Positions 1-9,434 of a DNA stretch of 64,000 nucleotides are shown in pieces (position 1 is the first letter of the stretch; each line of letters opens with the position of its first letter). The stretch covers positions 62,001 to 126,000 of the forward strand of contig NZ_QPJQ01000004.1 of the NCBI RefSeq assembly GCF_003337275.1. The letters are read 5' to 3'. Origin of the DNA: Marinomonas foliarum (GTDB taxonomy: Bacteria > Pseudomonadota > Gammaproteobacteria > Pseudomonadales > Marinomonadaceae). A model generated the notes under the pieces. It made no database searches. It saw nothing but the letters and a program-made list of their open reading frames with translations, and was not told the DNA's origin. Both the position numbers and the translations under genes were made by a program.

Positions 1-846
1 CGAAAATGCTAAAATGTAGTTACAAGTTTGCACACCTACGTTAAGCATGGTGACCAAACGCATTTGCTTATAAACCGTCTGCAAGAAACCGTCCATTCCC
101 TCTTTAGCATAATCCGCTTCACGCTTATGATGAGAAAACAGTTTCACCGTTGAAATATTGCTGTAGCTGTCTACAACACGGCCTGTCATCGTTGAACGCG
201 CATCCGCCTGCTCTGATGAAATTCTCTTTAGTTTTGGAACAAAATACAGCTGCAATAAAACATAGCAAACTAACCAGCCTAACAGAGGAATCATCAGGCG
301 ATAGTCCGCTTTAGCAATCAACACCACCATGGAGATAAAGTACACGCCGATGTAAACCAGCACATCCAGTAGTTTCATAACGGTTTCACGAACCGCCAAT
401 GACGTTTGCATCACTTTAGTTGACACTCTCCCAGCAAATTCATCCTGAAAAAACGACATACTTTGGCGCAAAATATAGTGATGAGACAACCAGCGAATTC
501 GCATTGGGTAATTTCCCAATAACGTCTGGTGAATGATTGCCGAATGCAAAAAAGTAACCAAAGGCATAGCAACTAAAATCATCAATGACATTAGCAATAG
601 GTGCGTACTTTCTTCCGCAAAGAAGGTCGCGGGGTCTTTGTTAATCAACCAATCGACTAATTGCCCCATGAAGCTGAACAGAGTCACTTCGAGTATCGCA
701 ATAGCAGCCGTAAGCAGTGACATTAATATCAGAGGTAACTCAACCCCTTTAGAGAAATGGCGACAAAATGCATAAAGTGTTTTTGGCGCCTGTCCGGCTT
801 CAATATCAGGATATGCTGACACCCATTTTTCAAAAAAACGTAACAT
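1..846 (-). CDS. ABC exporter, N-terminal membrane domain (cut by window edge)
   Basis: The gene runs off the left edge, so only the first 282 codons are visible. The protein starts MLRFFEKWVSAYPDIEAG and has several hydrophobic segments with charged linkers, as in the six-helix transmembrane domain of MsbA/LmrA-type exporters, where this domain precedes a C-terminal ATPase in the same chain. The stretch MSFFQDEFAGRVSTKVMQT is the typical intracellular coupling-helix region of these half-transporters. The nucleotide-binding domain would lie left of position 1 and cannot be checked. The substrate is unknown. The start is the ATG at 844-846, preceded by an AAGGAA-like ribosome site. It is divergent from the efflux pump on its right. 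Confidence 0.85.
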   Translation of the reverse strand, partial: MLRFFEKWVSAYPDIEAGQAPKTLYAFCRHFSKGVELPLILMSLLTAAIAILEVTLFSFMGQLVDWLINKDPATFFAEESTHLLLMSLMILVAMPLVTFLHSAIIHQTLLGNYPMRIRWLSHHYILRQSMSFFQDEFAGRVSTKVMQTSLAVRETVMKLLDVLVYIGVYFISMVVLIAKADYRLMIPLLGWLVCYVLLQLYFVPKLKRISSEQADARSTMTGRVVDSYSNISTVKLFSHHKREADYAKEGMDGFLQTVYKQMRLVTMLNVGVQTCNYILAFS

Positions 847-1142
847 GTTGTTCCTTATAAAACCGTTAAATCTGACACTATTAAAAAATAAAACGCCACA
901 AAAGCAGAGCCAAACTAGGCAAGAAGCATTTTCATGATAAGGGGGGACGAAATTGAACCATGATATATAATTGAAGACCAGAAAAGATCAAAGGTTATAA
1001 TTTGCTATTCTCAAGCTTTACTTAGTGTTTGCACAATTACGTTCTCTTACCTATCACAAACCTATTATAATTCGTTTCTACCTTTTTAGGTGGTATTAAT
1101 TCTGCCGAATAAACTCGGTTAACCTATTAAATAAGTCATTAT

Positions 1143-2342
1143 ATGAAGCTCACTTTCCCCATTGTTTTAGTACTTGGCCTGTTATCAGGGCTAACACCAT
1201 TAGCGATTGACGCTTACCTTCCAAGTATTCCAACTATTTCCAAAGCACTAAATACGGATATTAGCCTTATCCAAATGACACTCAGTATGTATTTAGTGGT
1301 TTTTGCCTTTTTGCAGATTCTGTTTGGCCCTATTTCTGATGCCATTGGCCGCCGTAAGGTAATTGTCGGCGGATTAGGTATTTTTGCTGTTGGTAGCTTT
1401 GTTTGCGCAGTAGCCCAAAGCTACGAAATGCTGCTGGTAGGCAGAGCCATACAAGCACTGGGTGGTGCTGCTGTCGCCGTCTGTGTTCCGGCTCTAGTTA
1501 AAGACGGTATGTCGATTAACCAATTTGCCAAAGCCATGTCCATGATTATGCTGGTGATGGCTTTGGCTCCTTTAGCAGCTCCAATTCTTGGTGGTTTTAT
1601 CTTAACCATCCTTAGCTGGCATTATATTTTTGTGTTTTTAGGTGTTTTAGCCGCACTCGCAATATTTTTATTTTTGCGCACCATACCAGAAACGCTCCCA
1701 ATAGAAAAAAGAGTGCCATTTTCATTTCTCAACGCAATTAAGAACTATAAAACACTCCTAAAAAATCGCGCGGTGATGGGGTATGTAGTCGCCTCTGCCT
1801 TTTACTTTACTGGCATGATGAGTTTTATTACGGGCTCTTCATTTGTGTATATTGAAGTGTATGGTGTTGACCCAGCAAACTTCGGCTTCTTGCTTGGCAT
1901 TAATGTTATTTCTATGATGATCGCCTCTACAATAAATGGCCGTTACGTAGAAAAACTTGGAACAGAATTACTTTCGAAATACGCGATTTTCATCCCGCTT
2001 ATTGCTTCTTGCATGATGATTGTTTTGAGCTTTTTCAACCACCCGCCTATTTGGCTTATCGTCCTTTCAAGCATGCTTTTTGTTGGTCCCATGGGGATTT
2101 TAGGCAGCGGCTTTATGGCTGGTGCCCTTAAATATTCTGGTAACCATAATGGCAGCGTTACGGCGTTAGCTGGAACGTCTCGCTTTGCCATGGGAGCATT
2201 AGGCGGCGTTGTCGTGAGTCTCCTTCACAATGGCACATTTGTTCCAATGCTTGGCACCATGGCTGCATGCGGTATTATTGCCTTTGTGACATTTAAAGCC
2301 ACAGTGCGTTACTCAAAATCATTGGACAAAGAACAGGCATAA
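1143..2342 (+). CDS. Bcr/CflA-family MFS drug efflux transporter
   Basis: The 399-residue inner-membrane protein has about 12 hydrophobic segments and belongs to the major facilitator superfamily. The N-terminus (TPLAIDAYLPSIPTI) and the loop-2 motif FGPISDAIGRRKV (GxxxDxxGRR) are typical of the Bcr/CflA drug:proton antiporters, and the GRAIQALGGAA stretch is the family's motif C-like segment in helix 5 area. It probably exports small amphipathic drugs or metabolites against a proton gradient; the exact substrate cannot be read from sequence. Length is normal for the family. The start ATG at 1143 lies directly before a hydrophobic first helix. It stands alone, divergent from the ABC exporter. 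Confidence 0.88.
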   Translation: MKLTFPIVLVLGLLSGLTPLAIDAYLPSIPTISKALNTDISLIQMTLSMYLVVFAFLQILFGPISDAIGRRKVIVGGLGIFAVGSFVCAVAQSYEMLLVGRAIQALGGAAVAVCVPALVKDGMSINQFAKAMSMIMLVMALAPLAAPILGGFILTILSWHYIFVFLGVLAALAIFLFLRTIPETLPIEKRVPFSFLNAIKNYKTLLKNRAVMGYVVASAFYFTGMMSFITGSSFVYIEVYGVDPANFGFLLGINVISMMIASTINGRYVEKLGTELLSKYAIFIPLIASCMMIVLSFFNHPPIWLIVLSSMLFVGPMGILGSGFMAGALKYSGNHNGSVTALAGTSRFAMGALGGVVVSLLHNGTFVPMLGTMAACGIIAFVTFKATVRYSKSLDKEQA

Positions 2343-2397
2343 TATCGCCATTTATCTTTCAACTTATCATTCTTATAACTGACTATACGAGGCTCTC

Positions 2398-2748
2398 ATG
2401 CTAAGCACAGCAACGCTCATCGAAAAAATCAAAAGCACTCCTGAACAAGTTCAATTCAAAGAAGTGATTGATGTCATAGAGCGCGAATACGATTTCACGC
2501 CAACAGCATTTTCTAATGGCACACAAAACAATGCGATAAACGAGAACAATGGTTCTTGTAAGATTTTTTCCTTTGCCTCTATAAATCAGCTAGCTGCTGC
2601 AGAAACGCTGCATTTATTTGGTGATTTTTACCGTGTGGATGTATTAGAAAACCCTGAAGCCAGCGACCATCAAAACATCCGACAGTTCATCGAAAATGGC
2701 TGGACTGGCATTAACTTTACAGCACAAGCACTATCACACAAAGCCTAG
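2398..2748 (+). CDS. HopJ type III effector family protein
   Basis: This 116-residue soluble protein matches the small HopJ family: it has the family core YDFTPTAFSNG, ENNGSCKIFSFA, the ETLHLFGDFYR block and the C-terminal NIRQFIENGWTGINF. The name comes from a Pseudomonas syringae effector, but the family is widespread in free-living gammaproteobacteria that lack type III secretion, and no secretion genes are nearby. The cellular role is therefore unknown. It begins 55 bases after the efflux pump and may be cotranscribed with it. Confidence 0.8.
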   Translation: MLSTATLIEKIKSTPEQVQFKEVIDVIEREYDFTPTAFSNGTQNNAINENNGSCKIFSFASINQLAAAETLHLFGDFYRVDVLENPEASDHQNIRQFIENGWTGINFTAQALSHKA

Positions 2749-2890
2749 CCGACAGGGCAATCATAGCTCTTTACTGATTGCCCTACCTTCCCTTTCGGTC
2801 TAAAAAACCTTCAATAAACCTAATGTAAATAGGTTGAACTTCTCTCTCATAAAATGCGATAGTGCTGAACAATGAAAAGATGAGGTGATT

Positions 2891-3712
2891 ATGGAATTAG
2901 TGGCATTTGACCTAGATGGTACCCTACTGAATAGACATCAAAGACTGTCTGATTACACACTTGAAACGCTAGAGCGTTTAAAGTCTGCTGGCATATTTTA
3001 TACTGTTGCAACAGGGCGAACACATTTCGCTGCGACGCCTTGCCTCGTAGGTCATGATTTTCCAAATTGGCAAATTTTCAAAAATGGGGTTGAATGGTGG
3101 GATCCTCAGCAAAACACTTACCGTCATCGAAGCCTGTTATCACAAAGCCACATCTCTGAACTACTTACTTCTTTTGAAGAAAACCAAGTCACGCCTTTTG
3201 TCTTTTGCTTAGAAGATGATGGCTCTCATAAAGTCTACCATTCGCCATTAACTGGCCACCTAAGCGATCATATTGCCAATGAGCTAGGCAACCATACCAA
3301 CATGAGTCTTCACCCTATAAGCGAACTTTCTAATAACTCAAAGATCACTAACATAAGTGCCATGGGGCACCCTACATTTATAGACAAAATAATTGAAGAC
3401 TCTCAAAAGTACAGCCACTTAACCGCCTATTCAGGTGGTGGAATTTATAACCCTGACGCTTTTTGGTTGGACATCCATCATAGTAATGTGTGTAAAGGTT
3501 CCGCACTAATGGAACTTAAAGCTGAAGTTGGTGCCGAAAGGTTAATCGTCTTTGGAGATGGTGATAACGACTTGACCATGTTCTCTCAGTCGGATGAGGC
3601 GTTTGCCACTGAGAACGCACTTTCCCACGTGAAAGAAGCGGCAAGTGATGTTATTGGCCACCATGACGAAGACGGCGTCGCCAAGTATCTAAGAAAAAGA
3701 TACGATTTGTAG
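2891..3712 (+). CDS. HAD-superfamily (Cof-type, IIB) sugar phosphatase-like hydrolase
   Basis: The 273-residue protein has HAD motif I as FDLDGTLL at about residues 6-13, motif II near VATGRT, and the late motif VFGDGDNDLTMF near residue 220, with a IIB-type cap domain between. These proteins dephosphorylate sugar phosphates or cofactors such as pyridoxal phosphate; which one is not evident. A GTG six bases upstream (2885) is also open, but the GAGG ribosome site at 2882-2885 sits 5 bases before ATG 2891, so I use the ATG. The nearest relatives are YbiV/YidA-like enzymes, but I cannot assign it to one. Confidence 0.85.
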   Translation: MELVAFDLDGTLLNRHQRLSDYTLETLERLKSAGIFYTVATGRTHFAATPCLVGHDFPNWQIFKNGVEWWDPQQNTYRHRSLLSQSHISELLTSFEENQVTPFVFCLEDDGSHKVYHSPLTGHLSDHIANELGNHTNMSLHPISELSNNSKITNISAMGHPTFIDKIIEDSQKYSHLTAYSGGGIYNPDAFWLDIHHSNVCKGSALMELKAEVGAERLIVFGDGDNDLTMFSQSDEAFATENALSHVKEAASDVIGHHDEDGVAKYLRKRYDL

Positions 3713-3948
3713 TTTTTTAGCTTGTGACGAACTCTTTCACTGCCGAATGGTTGATTTTATAAAATCTAACGCCATTATTGCTAGGTAAGTGTTCATAATT
3801 ACGATGCTACAAAGACTTTTTTAGAGCGATAAGTTGCGTAAAGAGTGTATATTTCTACATTCTTTAACCAAAAAACAACATAATTGACTTTACCCAACGA
3901 TCATAATGAACCATGATTGTTACAGAATAATTAGTTTGGAGAAGCACC

Positions 3949-4110
3949 ATGTTTGAATTTTTGTTATTCATAGCTGCCTGTGCAGCAATTGCTTTCTTGG
4001 TAGCCAACGTTCAGAAATCTTTTTTTCAACCAAAAGCAACACTACAACCTATTAAGATTGAGCGAGAAAAAGCAAAACGCCCACACCCTCAACGTAAACG
4101 CTCTTATTAA
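3949..4110 (+). CDS. Small single-pass membrane protein, 53 residues
   Basis: A short reading frame starts at ATG 3949 behind a strong ribosome site (GGAGAAG, about 5 bases upstream). The first 20 or so residues (MFEFLLFIAACAAIAFLVAN) are hydrophobic, forming a likely N-terminal transmembrane helix, and the rest is strongly basic with a KRPHPQRKRS tail. I do not recognise the family. The ribosome site and the clean helix-plus-basic-tail design argue that it is real; the alternative is a chance frame in a 460-base gap. Confidence 0.55.
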   Translation: MFEFLLFIAACAAIAFLVANVQKSFFQPKATLQPIKIEREKAKRPHPQRKRSY

Positions 4111-4171
4111 TCATTTCTTTTCCAAATACGATACTAGCTGGACACACCGCTTGGTGAGTCTAGCTAATTAA

Positions 4172-5674
4172 TCATATTTTAATGTCATATTCCTTTAGTT
4201 TGTTTGCTATTGCACTGTGACTCATTCCAACAGCTTTCGCCAACCGTCTTGTACTTGGGTAGCTTGGGTACAACTGTTTTAGTAATTCAGCCTCCCATTG
4301 CTTTACCGTTTTCTCTAACGAATTCTGCTGTAAAACCATAGTCACCGCTTTGCCATTATTCACTTCAGGCAAGTGGATATCATCTGCCGCCCATTCCCTA
4401 TTTGTTGCAGTCAGTAGTGTCTGCAAACATGTATTCTGCAATTCTTTTAGGTTACCAGGCCAAGTATATAAAGCTAACTTAATCAAAGCAGGTTTTGACA
4501 AGCTAGCAACGGGTAGGCGATAACGCTCTGCTTGAGTCGAGATAACTTGCTGGGCCAAGCCTTCAAGATCCTCACGACGATCTCGAAGTGCAGGGACAGA
4601 CAACACAAGTGTCGCTAATGAAAAATACAAACCTGAATGCAGCGTTTTACCATTCGCTAGCTGGGACTGACTTAACACCGAAGTACTGATGATGCGTAAA
4701 TTAGAATCTAGGCTGGTTCCGGTGCCAGGCTGTCGAGCCAGCCAATGAGCCAGCTCAATCTGTACGTTTTTATCTAAGTACTCAATATCCTCAATTACAA
4801 GCCAACCAGACATTTGATCTAACGAAGCGATATCAGAGCGCTCAATATCACGAGCATTACGCACGATCAATTGCGCCTCTAGCTCACCTTGTCGTTTGTT
4901 CCAATATTGAAACAAAGCATCAATTAGATCTCGCTTACCTGTTCCCACTTCGCCTTGAACTAATAAAGGCATCGACACATCTGCAAAGACTTTTGCTTGC
5001 GTCAAAGCCTCTCTCATGGACTCACTCTTGATGACCGAAGGTTTAAAATAGGCTTCAAAATGTGCCTCCGCATCCGGTGCTTGTTTCAAGCTGGCAGCTT
5101 GACGATCTAGCCGCGTTTTCGATTTAAGATAAATGACGGTTCCGGCAGGGTTGGTCACACCATCGTCATCGGAGACAAAAATCGGCTTCATTTCTAGCAA
5201 TAGCATTTTATTACGAATGCGAATGCGCTTCGTCATCCCTTCTCGTGGATTGGCCCAAATTTCCTTTGCGACATTCACACCTTTTATAAAATGCTGTAGC
5301 GGTTGATGAAGTAAATCTGCTACAGAGACATTCAAATCTTCAGCCGCCAGCTCCGTTGCCATTGTAATGTGACCTTTTAGATCAACCGACATCACACCAT
5401 CCGGCAAGACTTCTAACAAAGTATAAATCGCGTTGTGTTCACGCTCAGACGGAGTAAACATCACAGTCTTAACATCCTCAACACTTTCTAAGCGACGAAT
5501 ATCCGCCAACAGCTGCTGCAGTTTTGGAAAAGGAATGTCTGGAAAGCCACAATAAATACAGCGGCGCTTTGTATCTACCTCAACTAACCGCATATCAATG
5601 CCATGAGGAATAAATAGGTCAAGCGCTTCGCGCACCATGCCGATTCTATCTTCACACTGTATCTCTACTCTCAT
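4172..5674 (-). CDS. tyrR: TyrR/PhhR-type aromatic amino acid regulator
   Basis: The 500-residue protein has the TyrR order: an N-terminal ACT domain (MRVEIQCEDRIGMV, residues 1-75), a PAS-like sensor (about 80-185), a AAA+ domain (about 210-430) and a C-terminal Fis-type helix-turn-helix with YPSTRRLAKAVGMSHSAIANKL. Walker A is altered (GEVGTGKRD, 241-249). The segment that carries the sigma-54 contact loop (GAFTGA) in NtrC-type activators is missing altogether: only about 20 residues separate the post-Walker A strand from the Walker B region WLVIEDIEYL (291-300). The family member in E. coli also works with sigma-70, so a repressor/activator responding to aromatic amino acids is the expected role. 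No phh or aro target gene is adjacent. The start overlaps the end of the ROK gene by 4 bases, implying cotranscription. Confidence 0.82.
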   Translation of the reverse strand: MRVEIQCEDRIGMVREALDLFIPHGIDMRLVEVDTKRRCIYCGFPDIPFPKLQQLLADIRRLESVEDVKTVMFTPSEREHNAIYTLLEVLPDGVMSVDLKGHITMATELAAEDLNVSVADLLHQPLQHFIKGVNVAKEIWANPREGMTKRIRIRNKMLLLEMKPIFVSDDDGVTNPAGTVIYLKSKTRLDRQAASLKQAPDAEAHFEAYFKPSVIKSESMREALTQAKVFADVSMPLLVQGEVGTGKRDLIDALFQYWNKRQGELEAQLIVRNARDIERSDIASLDQMSGWLVIEDIEYLDKNVQIELAHWLARQPGTGTSLDSNLRIISTSVLSQSQLANGKTLHSGLYFSLATLVLSVPALRDRREDLEGLAQQVISTQAERYRLPVASLSKPALIKLALYTWPGNLKELQNTCLQTLLTATNREWAADDIHLPEVNNGKAVTMVLQQNSLEKTVKQWEAELLKQLYPSYPSTRRLAKAVGMSHSAIANKLKEYDIKI

Positions 5675-6897
5675 GGTTTCTCTCTAGTATTTCGCTGTTT
5701 GTCTTTGGAGCTTAGCAACAGTAAATTCTTCTGTGGCGCGAAGATTTCATAAAGTGGCAAAACAGCTGCACCAAGCACGCCAGCCGTCTGCCCTGTTTGA
5801 GCATGACGAATCGGTGGTATGGGCAAGGTACTTTGCTGGGCTACCACTTGTTCAAGCTCAGTAATCAACGCCGTTAACACCGTCGTTGGTAAACGCCCCC
5901 CAATCAAAATGGCTTCAGGATCGTATAAAGCCACCACGGCTGCTAAAGCAGAAGCCACTTCATGAGCAACGTCATTCGACCACTGCGACACGGCCTTTAT
6001 ATACACATCATCCTGCCATGCTTCATCACAGTCTGGCCAAGTAAGCTGATTCGACCATAAAAAACGTCGTAATGATGATAAAGATAAGGCCTCTAAAATC
6101 CATTTTCCGTGTTTGCCTGTTGCAGTTGGAATAAGCCCAAAGCTACCAGCTTTGCCATGTGAGCCAAAATAACATTCGCCATTTGTCACCACACTTCCGC
6201 CACATGCCGTGCTGACAAACAAATAAAAGAAATCGAACGGCAATACACCCGGCGCTAATAACAACTCACTGGTTGCTGCGGCAACCGCATCATTCTCACA
6301 AAAGCACACCAGCCCAGTTGACTCCGCTAACCAAGTTTCAAATGCATCTGAACGCCAATAAGATAAAGCGTCTTTCAGAGAATCTAAATTAGACAGCTGA
6401 TCTTGATCCGTCACTAATGTTTCCAACCAAGAGTCCATATAATCTGGGCGAGTCAAACCTATACCCTGTACTCGACTCCAATCATCACCCAAGGTAGCTT
6501 TGACCTCTTCAATTAAGTCGCTCGCAATCTGTTTGGCCATATTTTCCGTCGGAAAAGACACCGCTCGTTCAACCAATAAAACGCACTCGCCACTAAAATC
6601 TAACAAAGCAGCACTGATATGATCGCGGTCAACATTAATCCCCAGGCCATACGCCCCTTTCTTATTAATGCTTAATTTGATTGAAGGCTGGCCTCTTCGC
6701 CCCTTGACCTTACCTGCGACATGAAGCAGCTGACGCTCTAATAAAGACGAAGTAATGACCGAAATCGTTTGCGCACTTAGCCCTGTTTGCTCTGCAATGC
6801 TCACTCTCGAAATGTCAGGATGCTGTCGAACCAAACGGAGTATTATCCGCTCATTATAAATCCGACTTTGTTCTGAGGTGCTACCAGAAGATTTCAT
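5671..6897 (-). CDS. ROK-family transcriptional repressor
   Basis: The 408-residue protein has an N-terminal winged helix-turn-helix (about residues 18-65, with SIAEQTGLSAQTISVITSSL) and a ROK sugar-kinase-like domain with CENDAVAAATSE in the expected place. It resembles NagC/XylR/Mlc repressors, which respond to a sugar or sugar phosphate. The zinc-binding CxCGxxGC motif of classical ROK proteins is absent: the corresponding region reads SHGKAGSFGLIPTATGKHG. It is divergent from the AGE-family sugar epimerase gene at 7086, which is its most likely target, and it overlaps the downstream tyrR-like gene by 4 bases. Confidence 0.8.
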   Translation of the reverse strand: MKSSGSTSEQSRIYNERIILRLVRQHPDISRVSIAEQTGLSAQTISVITSSLLERQLLHVAGKVKGRRGQPSIKLSINKKGAYGLGINVDRDHISAALLDFSGECVLLVERAVSFPTENMAKQIASDLIEEVKATLGDDWSRVQGIGLTRPDYMDSWLETLVTDQDQLSNLDSLKDALSYWRSDAFETWLAESTGLVCFCENDAVAAATSELLLAPGVLPFDFFYLFVSTACGGSVVTNGECYFGSHGKAGSFGLIPTATGKHGKWILEALSLSSLRRFLWSNQLTWPDCDEAWQDDVYIKAVSQWSNDVAHEVASALAAVVALYDPEAILIGGRLPTTVLTALITELEQVVAQQSTLPIPPIRHAQTGQTAGVLGAAVLPLYEIFAPQKNLLLLSSKDKQRNTREKP

Positions 6898-7085
6898 ATA
6901 ACCCTACTCTCATACTTTGGCTTGTAAACTAATCGCTACCATTTAATAAATCTAATTGATTTAATAATATAACTCATTAAGATGAGAGATACGTCTTTAA
7001 ACGCTCCATTTTTGATCAATTTTTCTTTTGCAAAACAATAAAGGGCTATTACGCTGAACAAAAGCCCAAAACAAAGGACCTCATC

Positions 7086-8276
7086 ATGAACTCTTTTCCG
7101 GACTTTAAATCTGTTGATTTTTTAAACGACCATATTCAATCTACCATGGCGTTTTATCACCCAAACTGCATCGATGAATCTGGCGGTTTTTTTCAATTCT
7201 TCAAAGATAACGGCGATATTTATGATACCGACACTCGCCACCTTGTTAGCAGCACTCGCTTCATTTTCAACTACGCCAAAGCCTATCAAGCCACTAAAAA
7301 CACCGCCTATTTAGAAGCCGCTCAGCACGGTCTAGAGTATTTAAGAAACCGCCACCGTCGTGAAAATGGTGGCTATGTTTGGCTACTTAACAAAGATAAA
7401 AACCTAGATGAAACCAATCATTGCTATGGTTTTGCATTTGTCATGCTTGCCTATTCAACCGCTTATAAAGCGGGAATAAAAGAAGCAAAAGCATGGGTAA
7501 AAGAAACCTTCGACGTCATGGAAACACATTTTTGGGACGCTGAATTTGGCTTGTACAAAGACGAAATATCCAGTGATTGGCAAACGATTTCACCTTATCG
7601 TGGCCAAAATGCCAATATGCACAGCTGCGAAGCACTATTGGCAGCTTACGATGCCACACAAGAAGTCCATTACCTTGAACGAGCTACCTTGCTTGCTCAT
7701 AACATTTGCGTACGCCAAGCAGCTCTCGCTGGCGGTGAAATTTGGGAACATTACACAACCGACTGGCAAGTTGATTGGGACTATAATAAAGCAGACCCAA
7801 AGCATTTATTCCGCCCATGGGGATTTCAGCCTGGCCACCAAACTGAATGGTCTAAACTACTGTTATTAATACACCAACGTTCGCATGATGATTGGCTAAT
7901 TCCAACCGCGCAGAAGCTATTCAATTCGGCATGGGAAAAATCATGGGACCATACTAATGGTGGTCTGTGCTACGGCTATGACCCCAAAGGGAATATCTGC
8001 GATGGCGACAAGTACTTTTGGGTTCAAGCGGAGTCCTTTGCCGCGGCAGCAATGCTTGCCATATACACGAAAGAAAACCATTACTGGGACAAATACCAAC
8101 AACTCTGGCAATACAGTTGGTCACATATGATAGATCATAAATATGGTGCTTGGTTTCGAATTCTGACTCAAGACAATAAAGCCTTTGATGATTGTAAAAG
8201 CCCTGCGGGCAAAACAGACTACCACACCATGGGCGCTTGCTATGAGGTCATAGAACAACTCACCAAACAGAATTAA
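7086..8276 (+). CDS. AGE-family sugar 2-epimerase / mannose isomerase
   Basis: The 396-residue protein belongs to the N-acylglucosamine 2-epimerase superfamily, an alpha6/alpha6 barrel. Family marks include DTRHLVSSTRFIFNYA, NRHRRENGGYVW, the RPWGFQPGHQTEWSKLLL block with its catalytic-type histidine, and the C-terminal DYHTMGACYEV. These features are closer to the aldose-ketose isomerase branch (mannose/fructose or mannose/glucose interconversion, YihS-like) than to GlcNAc 2-epimerases; the substrate assignment is inference. It starts with ATG 7086 after an AAAGGACC ribosome site. A divergent ROK repressor suggests sugar-induced expression. Confidence 0.83.
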   Translation: MNSFPDFKSVDFLNDHIQSTMAFYHPNCIDESGGFFQFFKDNGDIYDTDTRHLVSSTRFIFNYAKAYQATKNTAYLEAAQHGLEYLRNRHRRENGGYVWLLNKDKNLDETNHCYGFAFVMLAYSTAYKAGIKEAKAWVKETFDVMETHFWDAEFGLYKDEISSDWQTISPYRGQNANMHSCEALLAAYDATQEVHYLERATLLAHNICVRQAALAGGEIWEHYTTDWQVDWDYNKADPKHLFRPWGFQPGHQTEWSKLLLLIHQRSHDDWLIPTAQKLFNSAWEKSWDHTNGGLCYGYDPKGNICDGDKYFWVQAESFAAAAMLAIYTKENHYWDKYQQLWQYSWSHMIDHKYGAWFRILTQDNKAFDDCKSPAGKTDYHTMGACYEVIEQLTKQN

Positions 8277-8380
8277 AACTCGCTAACAAATCCCCACTAA
8301 CTAAAGGGCGATCATTCTATTTATAGCCAAAATGGAGTATGATGCAGCCCCTACGTTAGTGGACGCGAGCCCCTTTCTTT

Positions 8381-9334
8381 ATGCAGTTAGACAAAATAGA
8401 TCTCAATTTACTTCGTTATTTAGACTCCTTATTACGGGAGCAAAACGTCACCCATGCAGCCAATCAGCTTGGCATTACCCAACCTGCCATGAGTAACGGC
8501 TTACGACGTCTAAGAGACCTATTTCATGACCCATTACTGGTCAGAACCAGCGATGGCATGATGCCAACTGCCTTAGCAATCCAACTCCAACCTCGTGTTC
8601 AAAGTATTCTACAATCCGTCGATGAAGTACTTCATCTCGGGCAAAGCTTCGAAGCAGAATCCAGCTCACGCGTGTTTCGTATCATGGCGAGCGATTACGC
8701 AGAAGCAACCTTGATTCCACCCTTGATGAAAAAGCTCCAGGAAGAAGCGCCTAACGTTATTCTTGATGTCATGAACCCAAGTGATGTTAGCTTTCACGAT
8801 GTAGAGAAAGGTAAAGTAGACTTAGTGATCAACCGCTTTGACACGCTACCGCAATCTTTCCATCAAAAATCAGTGTGGGTCGATCATTTCTCTTGCCTAG
8901 TACCTGCTAACTCCGAGATCGCGAAAAATTTCTCATTAGAAACCTATCTTCAATCCCGACACGTTTGGGTAAGTAAAACAGGGTTTGGTGTTGGAGTTGG
9001 TATTCAACCAGAAGAAGTTCAAAAATTGGGTTGGGTCGATGGCTCCTTGGCTGATCTAGGTTTTAAACGAAATATTCGTTTATTTACTCGCAACTACAAC
9101 GTTGCTATGCGCGCCACAGAACAGCTCGGACTAATCGCTACACTACCTTCCTTAGCCACTCGCCTAATGAAAGATAATGACAAGGTAGTGGTACTTCCAC
9201 CACCATTTGAAATACCGCCTGTCGAACTTAAAATGTTGTGGAGCCCATTACTTCAACATGACCCAGGCCATATTTGGATACGCTCCAGTATTGCAGGTTG
9301 TGCAAAAACCATAGCAGAAAACAATAATCTCTAA
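8381..9334 (+). CDS. LysR-family transcriptional regulator
   Basis: The 317-residue protein has the LysR winged helix at the N-terminus (LDLNLLRYLDSLLREQ-like opening, then HAANQLGITQPAMSNGLRRLRDLFHDPLLVRT, about residues 23-55) followed by a type 2 periplasmic-binding-fold effector domain. The opening most resembles the NodD/LeuO/NahR branch, which commonly acts as an activator responding to an aromatic or small organic ligand. No divergent target is adjacent, since its left neighbour runs in the same direction. The effector is unknown. Confidence 0.85.
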   Translation: MQLDKIDLNLLRYLDSLLREQNVTHAANQLGITQPAMSNGLRRLRDLFHDPLLVRTSDGMMPTALAIQLQPRVQSILQSVDEVLHLGQSFEAESSSRVFRIMASDYAEATLIPPLMKKLQEEAPNVILDVMNPSDVSFHDVEKGKVDLVINRFDTLPQSFHQKSVWVDHFSCLVPANSEIAKNFSLETYLQSRHVWVSKTGFGVGVGIQPEEVQKLGWVDGSLADLGFKRNIRLFTRNYNVAMRATEQLGLIATLPSLATRLMKDNDKVVVLPPPFEIPPVELKMLWSPLLQHDPGHIWIRSSIAGCAKTIAENNNL

Positions 9335-9370
9335 CTGGCTGGTGCCATTTAAAAGTGAAAATCAAACATA

Positions 9371-9397
9371 AAAAAACGAGCTCTAAGCTCGTTTTTT
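9371..9397. terminator. Bidirectional terminator between lysR-type gene and can
   Basis: An AAAAAACGAGCT/AGCTCGTTTTTT stem with a 3-base loop lies between two converging genes. A-tracts and T-tracts on both sides make it usable in both directions. Confidence 0.85.
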
Positions 9398-9434
9398 TAT
9401 GGCAATATTTTGCTAAAGTTTAGGAAGCAAAATA

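Noticed and set aside
533..775. 80-residue plus-strand frame
   Set aside because: Antisense to the ABC exporter gene, whose frame is continuous and family-like.
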